The translations under genes were made by a program, and so were the position numbers. Below are positions 46,384-57,235 of a stretch of 64,000 bases of DNA, piece by piece. The stretch comes from Calonectria ilicicola (taxonomy: Eukaryota > Ascomycota > Sordariomycetes > Hypocreales > Nectriaceae). Each line of letters starts with the position of its first letter. Position 1 is the first letter of the stretch. The stretch lies in contig CP085828.1 in NCBI GenBank assembly GCA_020809705.1, positions 1,612,001-1,676,000 on the forward strand, read 5' to 3'. A model generated the notes under the pieces. That model made no database searches and was not told the DNA's origin. It saw only the letters and a list, made by a program, of their open reading frames with translations.

Positions 46384-47268
46384 CTAAGCAAAATCGAGCA
46401 GCCCTTTCTGAACACTAGGGCGAGCCAGCAGACGCTGGTGCCATGCATAATAGTTCTTGTAGTTCTCGTCAATCTTGTGTTTCTCCCAGACGTCGCTCAA
46501 CGCCGGAACGAGACTGTTCCAGGGGATGAAGGCAATGTCGGCGTATGTGCTAGAGCGTTATGCGTAAGCCATCTAGTTTGGCAAGAAGCCAGTTTGGGGG
46601 GGCATGTAACGTACCACTTGTCGCCGACGAGGTACTCCTTGCCCTCGAGAATTTTGTCTAGGACCTGGATAACTCGCACGACTTGATCCTTGTAACGTTC
46701 CTTTGCAGAGGGAACATCCTCTGGGTGGTACCAGTGGAACCAGACTGCTTGGCCAAAGTAAGGGCCCTGGTCATATTGTCAGCTGGTGTGCTTTTGGAGA
46801 TATTAATGTGTGTCCATACTTGACCAGACATTTGGAAGTGGAGGTATTGTTTCAGAAGCCACTTCTCGGGACCAGAGGCGAAGGTAAGCTTGTGCTCCTT
46901 GTCATACGTCTCGATGAGGTACTCGATGATGGCACCAGACTCCCACAGAGTGAGGCCAGTGTTGGGATCGATGATGGCGGGCAGACGCCCGTTGGGGTTT
47001 ATCTTGGTAAAGGACTCATCCTTGGGGTTGGAAATGGAAATCTTGAGAGAGCGTGTCAATGGGTGATTGGACTTCCATAGTTGCTCGACTTTGGTAGATA
47101 TCTATACGTACGGCATTGTAAGGGATACCCAGCTCTTCGAGTATAATGACAACCTTTTTGGGGTTGGGCCCTTTGCCTGGAAAGCAAGTTAGATTTGATA
47201 CCAGAAGGTGATGGTCGACGAATCACACCATGTACATAAATGTCAATAGGCTTCAAGTCGGAAGACAT
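46384..47268 (-). CDS. Glutathione S-transferase (Ure2/Nu-class-like)
   Basis: Cytosolic glutathione transferase for detoxification or peroxide handling. Five exons: 47268-47229, 47176-47112, 47041-46820, 46766-46615, 46549-46384, giving 214 residues. The thioredoxin fold is at residues 9-85, with GPNP near the N-terminus (Asn18) as in Ure2-like/Nu-class enzymes, the cis-Pro segment NGRLPAI, and the GSH-binding LWESGAIIEYL. The C-terminal helical domain starts near 95 (WLLKQYLHFQMSGQGPYF) and contains the N-capping TYADIAFIPWN. The acceptor of the third exon is the least certain; a nearby alternative would add residues before ISISNPKDE. Length is normal for the family. Converges on the gene at 45664 with only about 190 bp between stops. 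Confidence 0.9.
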
Positions 47269-47461
47269 TGTGAATGAGGCAAACTGGAGTGAATGAAGAG
47301 AGATATCGACTTGGTTGTTGATTGTGTTGGTGAATGTGTGTCTGTGATGCTGCTGTCAAGGGCGGCAAGTTTGGGATTAATATACAATTCTGGTCAACTC
47401 CATTTCGCTACATAATTACGAACAATTATATGAACTTCTCAAATACGCATCCAAGGGATTT

Positions 47462-47979
47462 CTAAGCTCGGGGCATCTTGATCCGTCCCTTCTCTTTAAA
47501 ACGTGGCGTTCCATATTGTAACGGTGCCATGCATTCTGACCTTGCATTCCTTCCAGCAGGAGATGACTTGGACCCCATTGATCGATTAACTGAGCGCTGG
47601 GCCCAACCCATTTTCGTATAAGCGACTAGCGAGGGATCTGACAGTCGGACAAGGCCGCCTGGTTGGGCAGGGAATGCGAATCGTTGCGCGCGTGTAATGA
47701 CTAAGTAGCCGCCAACATGCTCAACAGCCGCGCAGCCCAATGCGGTTGGTTTTGTCAATTGCGGTCAAGTATCGACGGCTCCGATTGTTTAGTCATGAAC
47801 ATGTTGTTTAGCCCTGGCTCGGTACTCGCGTTGTGAATTTCGGCCGAATTTGAATTAGTCAGATGCTCTGTAAGCAGTGCGTGGCAGCGTGTGAGAGATA
47901 TGGATCTATACATTCCTGCAGCGGAGTTTGCGGCAGGGTTTTCATTAGCCGGAATTTCTTCAAGCGGAGTTTCAGCCAT
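47462..47979 (-). CDS. Possible small two-exon gene
   Basis: Two consecutive minus-strand frames have protein-like composition. The first starts with ATG at 47979 (MAETPLEEIPANENPAANSA). The second (down to the stop at 47462) has no ATG and is Gly/Arg/Lys-rich (PAQPGGLVRLSDPSLVAYTK, then GWAQRSVNRSMGSKSSPAGR). The only GT-AG pair I found that keeps both frames is 47825-47701 (donor GTACCG, acceptor ACTTAG), giving exons 47979-47826 and 47700-47462 and 130 residues. The donor and branch site are weak. No family recognised. It sits between the GST and RRG7 genes on the same strand. It could also be a chance pair of frames. Confidence 0.33.
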
Positions 47980-48072
47980 CGTTGTAGCAAGAAGATCGAG
48001 TGCTAGATGGATCCATCATTGTGTTGCACGTTCATGCGTGGGCTTAGCATGGCCGCTGCTACTCATACCATT

Positions 48073-48828
48073 TCACACCCTTTTGGCCTTGGTGTTCTCA
48101 ACCCTCTCCAGCAGTGGCAGTGTCTTGTCCCCCTTGACCAGTACCAGAACTTTTTCTTGCCCATCATTTAGGTATTTAACGCCTATCGTTATACCCTCAA
48201 GCCCTATATCTTGTGCCCTCTGGTTCCATAGCAACTGCAACACCTCTCCATCCCTTGAACAACACACATAACCTAGTCCAACTGAGGCCTGGAGCTCCTC
48301 CTGGACACCCCTGGTAGCGGGCTTCTCGCCCACTAAAAGCCCCAATGTCTCATCTCCTCGCCATCCTGGCGGCGCCTCTGCCATGGCACCCTTGAGCTCC
48401 CGCATATGCATGGGACTTGGACTGCGGGCGCCGGCTTTGCATTGTACAACGACCCTGATTTCGCGCGTGGTAGTAGGTATTGTCCATATTCCTAGTAGGT
48501 CCAGGCCGCGGTCTGACGCACCACCGACACGCTTGAGGAAGAAGCCGTATTGCGAGAGCGCCTTGGACACCGTATATTCATAGTGCGTGCCTCGGTACAC
48601 TGTTGACTTTTTGTTCAGTTTTTTACGCTCAACGTAAGCGAGGAAAGTCGTCAAGTCTGAATGTTCCTTGCTTGGGGCATCAGGATATATCAGTGTGGTG
48701 GCCAAGGTTGAGGTTGCTCCATTCTTAGTGCTGATGAACCTACGTGCATCAATTGTAGCCAAACTTTGAACTGAAGGAGCCTTAAATATACTAGAGGCAT
48801 ATATACGTATATTGCGAGAAGCCAACAT
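48073..48828 (-). CDS. RRG7: Rrg7-like mitochondrial protein (restriction-endonuclease-like fold)
   Basis: Single exon, 251 residues. Resembles yeast Rrg7 (required for respiratory growth 7, DUF2034), a mitochondrial protein of the PD-(D/E)XK nuclease-like superfamily whose loss harms respiratory growth. The first ~35 residues (ARNIRIYASSIFK...ARRFIST) are Arg/Ser-rich without acids, as expected of a presequence. The core is FLAYVERKKLNKKSTVYRGT then HYEYTVSKAL, followed by GGASDRGLDLLGIW and VVVQCKA, where the Asp in GLDL and the Gln-x-Lys in QCKA match the PD...(D/E)XK strand order. A later conserved block is WNQRAQDIGLEGITIG. The start at 48828 is the first ATG in the frame. Whether it cuts DNA is unknown. 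Confidence 0.85.
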   Translation of the reverse strand: MLASRNIRIYASSIFKAPSVQSLATIDARRFISTKNGATSTLATTLIYPDAPSKEHSDLTTFLAYVERKKLNKKSTVYRGTHYEYTVSKALSQYGFFLKRVGGASDRGLDLLGIWTIPTTTREIRVVVQCKAGARSPSPMHMRELKGAMAEAPPGWRGDETLGLLVGEKPATRGVQEELQASVGLGYVCCSRDGEVLQLLWNQRAQDIGLEGITIGVKYLNDGQEKVLVLVKGDKTLPLLERVENTKAKRV

Positions 48829-49262
48829 AGTTTTGCTTTAAACAATTGTGATGATGAGGGACAGAATCGCGGTCTTGTTGAGTGCATGCAAAGGATGGAA
48901 TTGCTATTTTCCGACCAAACTCGATGTTATGCATAAACCTGACATAGCTAATTAACCGAACGCCAGATTTATTCTTCCTACGCCTCAAGTATTCAACGCC
49001 GCCAATATCCACCTGCACAATTGCATTTAACCATAAGACATGCTGTTGAGAATGTCTATTATACCCAAATATTTTATTCTTCCAGCATCTTCTTCCTTTA
49101 AACCCTAAAGAACACTGCTCATAAGGCACTAATATGCCTGAAGGTATCTAGTTCACCTCGCGCCAGCATTCATACACGCTCATCATACAATTATCATACT
49201 AAATTTGAATATTAAACTGAATAGTGGTGACCGTAGTCAACCGAGGTTCCCTTATTGTTCCA
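48829..49262. other. Spacer between PAG1 and RRG7
   Basis: Short A/T-leaning intergenic region on the same-strand path PAG1 to RRG7. It should contain the PAG1 3' untranslated region and the RRG7 promoter. No gene seen. Confidence 0.4.
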
Positions 49263-52200
49263 TCACAGCATATCTCCAGGACTTGTCAAGTTTGGCGGCA
49301 AGATGTTGTTTGCCATGCGTGTGGCTGGTTGGGGTGGTGCTTTAATCCCTAATCGATCATCTCGAGATCTGCTTTGCCCGACTCGCCGTATCTTTGATGG
49401 TTGTCTTCGAGGAGGACTGATCATGTTCTCTAGGAAGAAGGCGCTCTCTGTGTGACCTGTGTTGGGCCGTTCGTCGTCCGCATCAGAGAAGCCCCCTATG
49501 TACTCATCATCAGATGCGAAATCACTCATCAATGGATGATGAGATGCTGGCGCCGACGGCGATGTGATGGATCGAGCGTGAAGATTGGGCCGCAACTGTG
49601 GGGGAGCCATTGCACTGAAAGCACCGGGGTTCATAGTGTTGGAGTTCACCTCTCTTGGGATCACTGGGGACCGATCCGCAAACCCGTTCTGGAAGCCCGT
49701 ATTGTTTGAAGCTTCATGCAAGATTGGCAGTATTTGCTCATCATACAACTCAGCGCCGGACTCAAACGACTCTGGCGTGAATTCGGTGATTGTTCTCGAC
49801 GATCGCCCATCTTCATCCGTGGCCGGACTAGATGGTTCATCAAAGAAATCGTCAAGGCTGTCGAGTTTTGTGACAAGGTCACCGACGGGGGCTTCCCCGC
49901 GACCTTCATCAGACATCATTGTGTCAGTTCGTTCTGCCGCACCAAAGTAGCCATATGGGAAGTCGTCATTGTGGAATTCGACCTCTGGAGTTGGCCCAGT
50001 ATCCGGCTCTGTACCCTCAGATCCTTGGCATATGTAGAAAACGGCGTGAATATTGCCGCGAGTAGCGTCCGTCTTCTTGGCGGGAATCGGGATTGCCCAG
50101 CCAGATGCCTCTGGAATACCGAACAGGCTCTGTGTGCGCTCATATTCCTTGCGGATGGCCTTCGATGTCGAGCGTGTCATACTCATTCTCAAATGATGTT
50201 TATCCATATGGTTACCAGACATGGTCATGATGTTGTCGAGCACCTCAAGCGCCTCCATGCAAAACTCAGTTTGCAACAGACGGAGGAGTGGGGAGATGAG
50301 GTCAGATCCATGCCCGGCTAGCTCGGGTTTTCGCATGTCCACCTCAGGAAGTACCACACAAAGTATTCTCATTGTCTGGATCTTGACCCAAGACAATGAG
50401 TTGGTGAGTAACCCAATGAGGAACGTTACCATCTGGAAGTCTAAATGAGGAAGGTAATATTCTCTCAATGCCCCCCATACCTCGACCATGAAGTCCTTAG
50501 GTGAACTCTGGGCTTTTCCGGAGAGGAAATTGAGTAGGGCACGACTAATACTTGCAAGCCCTTGCCGGTCGCTTTCTTCCACCAAAAGTCTCGCTGTTCG
50601 CAGAACATCCTCGTTTAGGCTGCTCTGCTCCAGCTCATGGAGGAATCGTGGGAAATTGGCTAACAAGGAGAAGAACAGCCGATTATCATCACCGATCAAA
50701 GGATCGCTGGGAAGCTGCACGAGCTTGTCCATGGTATCAAGGGTGGTTTGCCAACAGAGTGACGACCTCAGCCCCTTGTGAAGCAAAGGTTGGAGACCGT
50801 CAAAGATGCCGTCCCAACGGTCAGGCTGACCTTCAGCTAAGAGTCTCCTTACATTTGGAGATTTGAGGTCCACTTTGCTAAGGAACTTATTGAGCATCTC
50901 CACTGCCTCCAAGAATTCTCGTTCATTGATCGACTCTAGGCATGCGCAGGTCGTCCAGAATAATTGGGGAAAGCTGGCCAGACTCTCAGGGTCGAGCTTA
51001 GCGATCACCGTTTTGAGCGTAGTGAGAATCTCCATAGCGAAGGATTGGATCTCGGGGTCCTCATCGGCAATGGTGTTGGACAATCGGGCGAGCATGTCAC
51101 CAAGCATGTATTGGTCGACACACGTGAGGACGCACCTGAATATCTGGAATGATCGGCACGCAAGGTGTCGGACGGGGCAAGACGTAGCCCATGTTAGGGA
51201 GAGCCGCCCCCATTGCTCCTTGATCCCTGGGAATGTGATTTCAAATGTTCTTACGACTTCTGAGGTAACAAATTCCATGCCTGCGGGTACCTTGTTGTCT
51301 TGATCGTCTACTTTACCATTGCTGTCTTCGTAACCCCATACAACAGACCGATCGTGTCGACGAATCAAATCAACAAGATCCTCGATGGGCTTTTTATCAA
51401 CATCGTGTGCCTGGTCGTCAATTTGGGAAATGACTAATTCGTGAATCAAATGTACAAGCATTTCGCGGGCTTGTTCTTGAACAAGAGGTGTGTAGTGATC
51501 CCATAAAACAGTGACCACTTGAAGTAGAAGCGGTACATTATCCACAGTGAGATTGACAGGAGATACCATCAAGTCCACAAGCAAAATCAGTGATAGTTGG
51601 CCTAAGGAGAACCCGGCCTGCTTCGTTCCAACTGGAAGAGCCTCGGCCAGGTCTGCACAGTATGGGAGATTGGCATCGGGCTGTGGCAGAACTGCGTCTC
51701 TCTTTTCATTGGGAACCATAGCTTTTGGCGTGATTTGCATTAGTAGGAATTCAACCACCTTGATGCCCGGCCCGCTATTGGTAGTAGACAGAAACACAAC
51801 GATTTGCTTTGCGTACTCAACAAAATTTTGCTCTCGGCGCTCTAGGCACAATTGCATGATAAAGTCGAGAACAAGACGGACATTTCCTGGGTGTGGTCCT
51901 GTTGCAAGAGCTTGCCAAAGTGCCTGAACTTCGTTATGTAGTGCACCGCTCGATTTGATAGTGATTTCGAGAAGATTGGCAAGAAGTACATATGATTGAG
52001 CCGTCGGCCCGCCATTGGGATCCAACTTCAGCTCGATTGATTGGATCCATGGTAGCACAACGGCAACCATATTGCGTTGAGCAGCTGGCTGCAAGTCCTT
52101 GAAGTATAACGTGAACTCAGAAAAGATGTGGAACGCGAGCTCGGTATGTTGTTTAGCAAGACGTTTCGATATTTCGAATTGTGCCAACTTATATACCGCT

Positions 52201-55200
52201 TGCGTTTTGTCAGAAATACTAATATCAAAATCCTGCACTTTGGAGTTGCGCTGTTGTCGAACTTCTAGTGATCGCAAGACATTGGCCGATTTTGATCGAA
52301 TTTCGCTTTGATCATTTCCAAGAGTAAAAAGACAGAGACCAAGGAGCTTCCAGAATGGGCAGGGGTAGTCAATCTGATCTCGAAGCACTTCAGTGACCAC
52401 GGCAAAGTAACTCTCGAGAACCTTTGAAACATCTGCGAGGTAGCACCTAGCAATGCAATGCTCCAGTAAGTACGGATACTCCTGATTGTGAACAATGAGA
52501 TTTGTTAGAGCTCGCCTTCCGATTACGTTCATTCGATCACTGCCCGAATTAAAAATAGCTTCTATCCAGGCCAACATACGCCGGATATCAAATTGTAGAA
52601 TAACACCGCTCTCAGTTGTAACACTAATGGGTCCCCCGCACAGAGCTGACATGGCGCTGAGAGCTGCGGTTCTTAAATTCCTCTTCTCAATCTCCATGGC
52701 AGCAGTGACAGTACCCCGTTCACCTAGGGTTTGCTGATCAATGAGAGATTGGCGCATTGTGTCTTCCCGGGCTCGAATTTGAGTCTGATTTGGCGAGAAA
52801 CCACACCAATCTTCCATGAGAGAAAACGCTGATTTCCGAGATTCAAAGGTCATCCACCTAGATGGATCCCTGGTGCGATTGATCCCTTCGAAAAGAGCCT
52901 CCATGAGACCACAATAGTGACGACGCAATTTCTGAAACTCCCAGTCCATCTGCACCTCTCCGTCCATCAAGAAAAGCTTCAGGTCCTTTGTGTATGAGGT
53001 GAGAGTGGTGAGGAAAAATTCAGAATTATACACCTCAGGCTCTTGGAGAAAGTGAGACGTTAGTTTGAAGACGTGGGTGATCTCAGTTCGCAGCAAGTCC
53101 ATCTTGCGGTTTCTTCGAGGGCTGCTGTTTGTGCGTTGGTGCATCCGGGCTCGTGCCTCGTCGTTGCAGCGCGATACCTGGCCCTGCAGTTCTTCAAGAA
53201 GTGTTCGGTAAATGTGAATATTAATAGATCCCATTGCAGTTGTAACAGCGTCACGGACAGAGCCTGATGAAACAGAAAGCAAAGGAATTAAATATTTGAA
53301 AAGCATCCGTGCCGTCACAATTTTGTCCTTTGAAGTGGACTTTGAGCCTTTTCGAACATGTTGAGGATCCTGAGGAGTCGGGGCAGCTCCAGGATCTGCA
53401 AGTGTGGTGCATGCAAAGATTAGATACAATTTCCACTGTTCTACCATGACCTCTGGGTGTGCTGTCGTGGGCCTTGGCGCCAATCGTGCACTGCCAGGAT
53501 CATTGACGTAATAGAGCCCTCGAGATGGTTCAGAGAGTAGGACGATTGCCTTATACATCTGCAAGATGCGGTTGCAAATAAGATCACGACAGATGGTAAC
53601 GGTGAAGGGGCACTTGTCGTAGGCTATTCGTATCAAATTTGGAAAGACTTTGAACCACAAGGTTGTGTCGTACGACACATCACTAGCACAAAGCTCTACC
53701 AATGCTCCTTTGTTGGTATTTTGCAAACCCCGCTGCAGCCTGCTTCGCTCTGCTACTGACAATTGCTCGTCATTAAAGTCCATCACATTGATGGAATCAT
53801 TCTCGAGAATATCAATGAGCCTTGTAGTATCTCTCTCTTCTGAAACTTCTTTTCTCAGGGCGATATCGAATTCGACAATGAGTTTTAGAACTGTAACAGC
53901 GAAGTGGCGGACCCGTCGCGATTGAGAGCAGAGAAAGAATAGACCATGAGCTTCTGCTTGATCCACTTCAGCCCATATACTGGAGAGATCGAGTTTCAAG
54001 GCTCTTTTATCCGATGCAGTTGCATCGGACTGCTCCATTGCAGCATCTCTGGATTTTTGTCTGATTTCTTCAATCCAAATTTGCAATAATTCGACATATA
54101 GTCTCAGTGTATTCTCAATATGACTGTGGCCAAGCATTCCGCCATCTGACATGGTTGAGTATCGATCGTCAAAATTAAATATGAATCTGGCAAACCCCAT
54201 GGTGACTTGCTGAGCATGAGAATGACGAGCAATGGCCTTCAATGAGTTTGCCGATGATTCAGCAATATTATACTGTACATGTGCTGTGCCGGTACACAGT
54301 AAGTTAATTAACGAGTTGAAAGGAATGTCAACCGAAAGGCACCGGGGCAAGGCCTGGACTGCAACGTGAAGCAGCTCATAAAATGCTTGTTTCTGGTCTG
54401 CGGCATTCTGGTGGTCATCCTTTCGGGAGAAAGTGAAGGTATCGGTGATCGGGGTTTTTGGGCCAGGGCTACTGAACTTCTCATCCAGAGCTGCCTGACC
54501 TCCAAATGTATTATCGCAGATGATAGTGATTTTCCCAAGAATTTCACAAAATTTGAGATAGTATTCGCGCACACTATCGCTAAGCACATGAGTCAAGACT
54601 GGGCGAGTAACATATTCTTCCTTAGTAGTCGTCGTAGCACCAGCGGCAGGGGCCGTGCCGTTGGGTGAATGAGAGGGCCGAGATGAAGAGACAGCAGGAG
54701 AGAGAGGAATCCGATCAGGTGGGGTAGGGGCAGGTGCCTCATAAGCTTGAGGGAAAGGTGGCTGTCCTTGCTCTCCTTTCTCCAAGTCGGACATTATGTA
54801 AAGAAAGGCTCTAATGCCAATAACGATCCTGTCAGGATCCAGTTGCTCAACCCTCAGTTCTTTGTTGGAGGTGAATAGTTCGGCATTTATGAGGGGGAAA
54901 ACGATGTTCCGGAAGCAATATTCGGGATATTTGAAGCCAATGAGACGGATGATCTGAATTAGAGGCTCAGTACAAACGGTATCAGAAGCCACCAAGCTTC
55001 GCTTTGACGATGGAATGACTAGTTTCATGATCTCCTCGATTTTTCGGATTGCACTTTGAAGGTTATCATTTGTGCGGTATAGATAGGTCCAGAGCAATCG
55101 GGAGATAACTTGAAGACAGAGAGGCTTCGTGAAGCGATCCTTGACCTTGGTTTGCAAGGGAAGGATGAGTTGGAGCCATTGAGAACCAAAGTTGTCTGGT

Positions 55201-57235
55201 GGGGAAACACAGAGCAAAGTGGCAGTAAGGGGGAAAGCGAAATTCCAATGTCGTGGCTTCATGAACATTTGTGCGAGACGGGGTCCAATAGCTGAGAGAA
55301 CCTCGGCCCATTTTGGGTGCATGAAATGACTGTTACTAGCTTTGGCAGCAATCGGCAGTAAAAGCATATCGAGAACCTGGCAAAAGGCGGTCTTAACCCT
55401 TTGGCCGTGGGATTTGGTAAACAGACGACCCAAGGAGATTAGGAAATCACATGAGTGCTCCCAAGAATCCTCAGGGGAGATTTTCACCCGGAGATGTTTC
55501 ATACCACCCAGGACAAGCTCGACTTTTCCCTCAGCGTCACGACCTGAAGATGATGTTGGACTCTTAACCACACGCTCCTGTAGAGAGCCTTCCAAATCCT
55601 CAATGAACCGCTTGGTAACACCAACAAAGTTGATGTCACTCATATACCCAAGAAGCTGGGCGAATAAATTCCAATTAGCGAGCTTTAAAGGAGATGTCAT
55701 TAGATGTTCAGTGTCCGCAATCTTGAGCTGACCAAATATGATACTTTCTAACTTGTCCTCCATTTCGGGGGTGATGCAAGCCAGATTGCTTTGGCTGATG
55801 ACTTCCAGCAAGACTCGACACAAGATATATATAGAAACAGTTGATCGACGCTCTGCTTGGGCAACGAATTCTTGCTTTGCGGCAAGAGTTGGGGGGCCAT
55901 TGGGAAAGCCGTTGTCGGTGCCGACTCCCGCTTGGACAGGCTCTGTGTTTCGCCTCAGAAGAGGGGCACCGGGTATGGCGCCTCGAGATTGCTGAAGATG
56001 GTTGCGGGCTTCGTTGGCTGCGTCACTCTTGCTTTTTCTCCATAGCATCATGGAATCGATCAGGGCTTTAGGCTTGGGGCTTGCGATATGACCGAGGGCA
56101 ACGATTAATTGATCGAATGCGGGATCGATGCCGGGGCCGCATATTTGATCGATGTGAGGTTCAGGATCGAAAGGTACAGTAACGCATTCCGTGAGCTTCT
56201 CCTCGGCCTGCGCAATGAACTAGAACAAGTCAGCTAAGGCGGAACCCACTAACAGGCTGCGCAATTCGATACGAACCGAAGTGAATAAGACGTGCAAGGC
56301 ATATTCGCCAACCGTTTTCTGTTCATCCTTGTGATGGCGTGACGAGTGGGAATGGTGAGGGGCATGGTCACGTCTCGACTTGCTGTGCATCCGTTCCAGC
56401 TTGCGTTGGGTTGCGCTGTGTGTAGACATATCGGAGGCCGAGGGGACACGATCCATCGCGGTGCTCCCGGAGAGGGCTGTTGGCGGGCGTGAAGAATAGC
56501 TCCCATCGCCCTCGTGGCGGCCTGGAACTGGTTGCATATCCGGTCGATCAAAGCCAGCACCGGCGGCAGCAATCATTTGCGGACTGAGGGGGCTGGACTT
56601 TGAGCTTGCCAAACTGCCATTTCTCGAGTGTTGGATGCCGTGAACAATGGAGGTCTGGCGATGGTGGCCGTAGGTGGCGCTTTTGGGGTCGACGAGTCGT
56701 TCGAGGACGCCCCCGACGCCTACTCTCGAGTGCGGTGCGTGAATGCGCGGGGATGTTAAAGTCGGTGGCGGTTGGAGTTTCTTGTCGGCGGAAGAGTTTC
56801 GCGAGTGTGAAGGGCGAACGGGCGGGTCAAGAGCGGGACGCAGGGTTTGGTCCCAGCTGGCCTCGTTCTCATTCTCTTCGTCGAGTCTTGAAACGGACCG
56901 GGGCGAGAATCTGAGCGGATCCTGCAGGTGGTCCGGCAGCGGCTGCGACGGCACTATATGGTGTCACAAGGGGCTATCAGTTACTGTGTGCTTTGTAGGT
57001 TCGGAGCCTTGTTTCTGGTTGCCAAAATCGGGGTGTAGGCGAGAGACGACTGTCGGCCCAGCTGGTTCCAGACGCTTTCGGTTTGTAGCTGAAACCAAAC
57101 AGTGCTGAGCATTGCTCAGTGCAGAGAGGGCATTCCCGTTGCACAGCCCATAATAGCGCCTCGATGTAGGAGAAAGAGGGAGGGGCGGGAGGCCAAAGAT
57201 AGCGGATAGGCATATTACTCGGATTACTCACCCAT
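49263..57235 (-). CDS. PAG1: Cell morphogenesis protein PAG1/Tao3 (Furry/Mor2 family)
   Basis: Giant HEAT/Armadillo-like scaffold of the Furry family; in yeast Tao3/Pag1 is part of the RAM network and supports Cbk1 (NDR) kinase in polarised growth and cell separation. Proposed exons: 57235-57232 (only ATGG), 56953-56277, 56219-49263, giving 2545 residues; yeast Tao3 is 2376. Residues 1-225 are disordered and Ser/His-rich. The conserved body begins at FIAQAEEKLTE, with family stretches such as GPGIDPAFDQLIVALGHIAS and ALPRCLSVDIPFNSLINLLC, and the C-terminal conserved domain around WNSLFAQLL- and LARLSNTIADEDPEIQ-type segments. The last ~250 residues are acidic and disordered. The first exon is inferred because the exon-2 frame has no ATG upstream before a stop. 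Confidence 0.88.
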
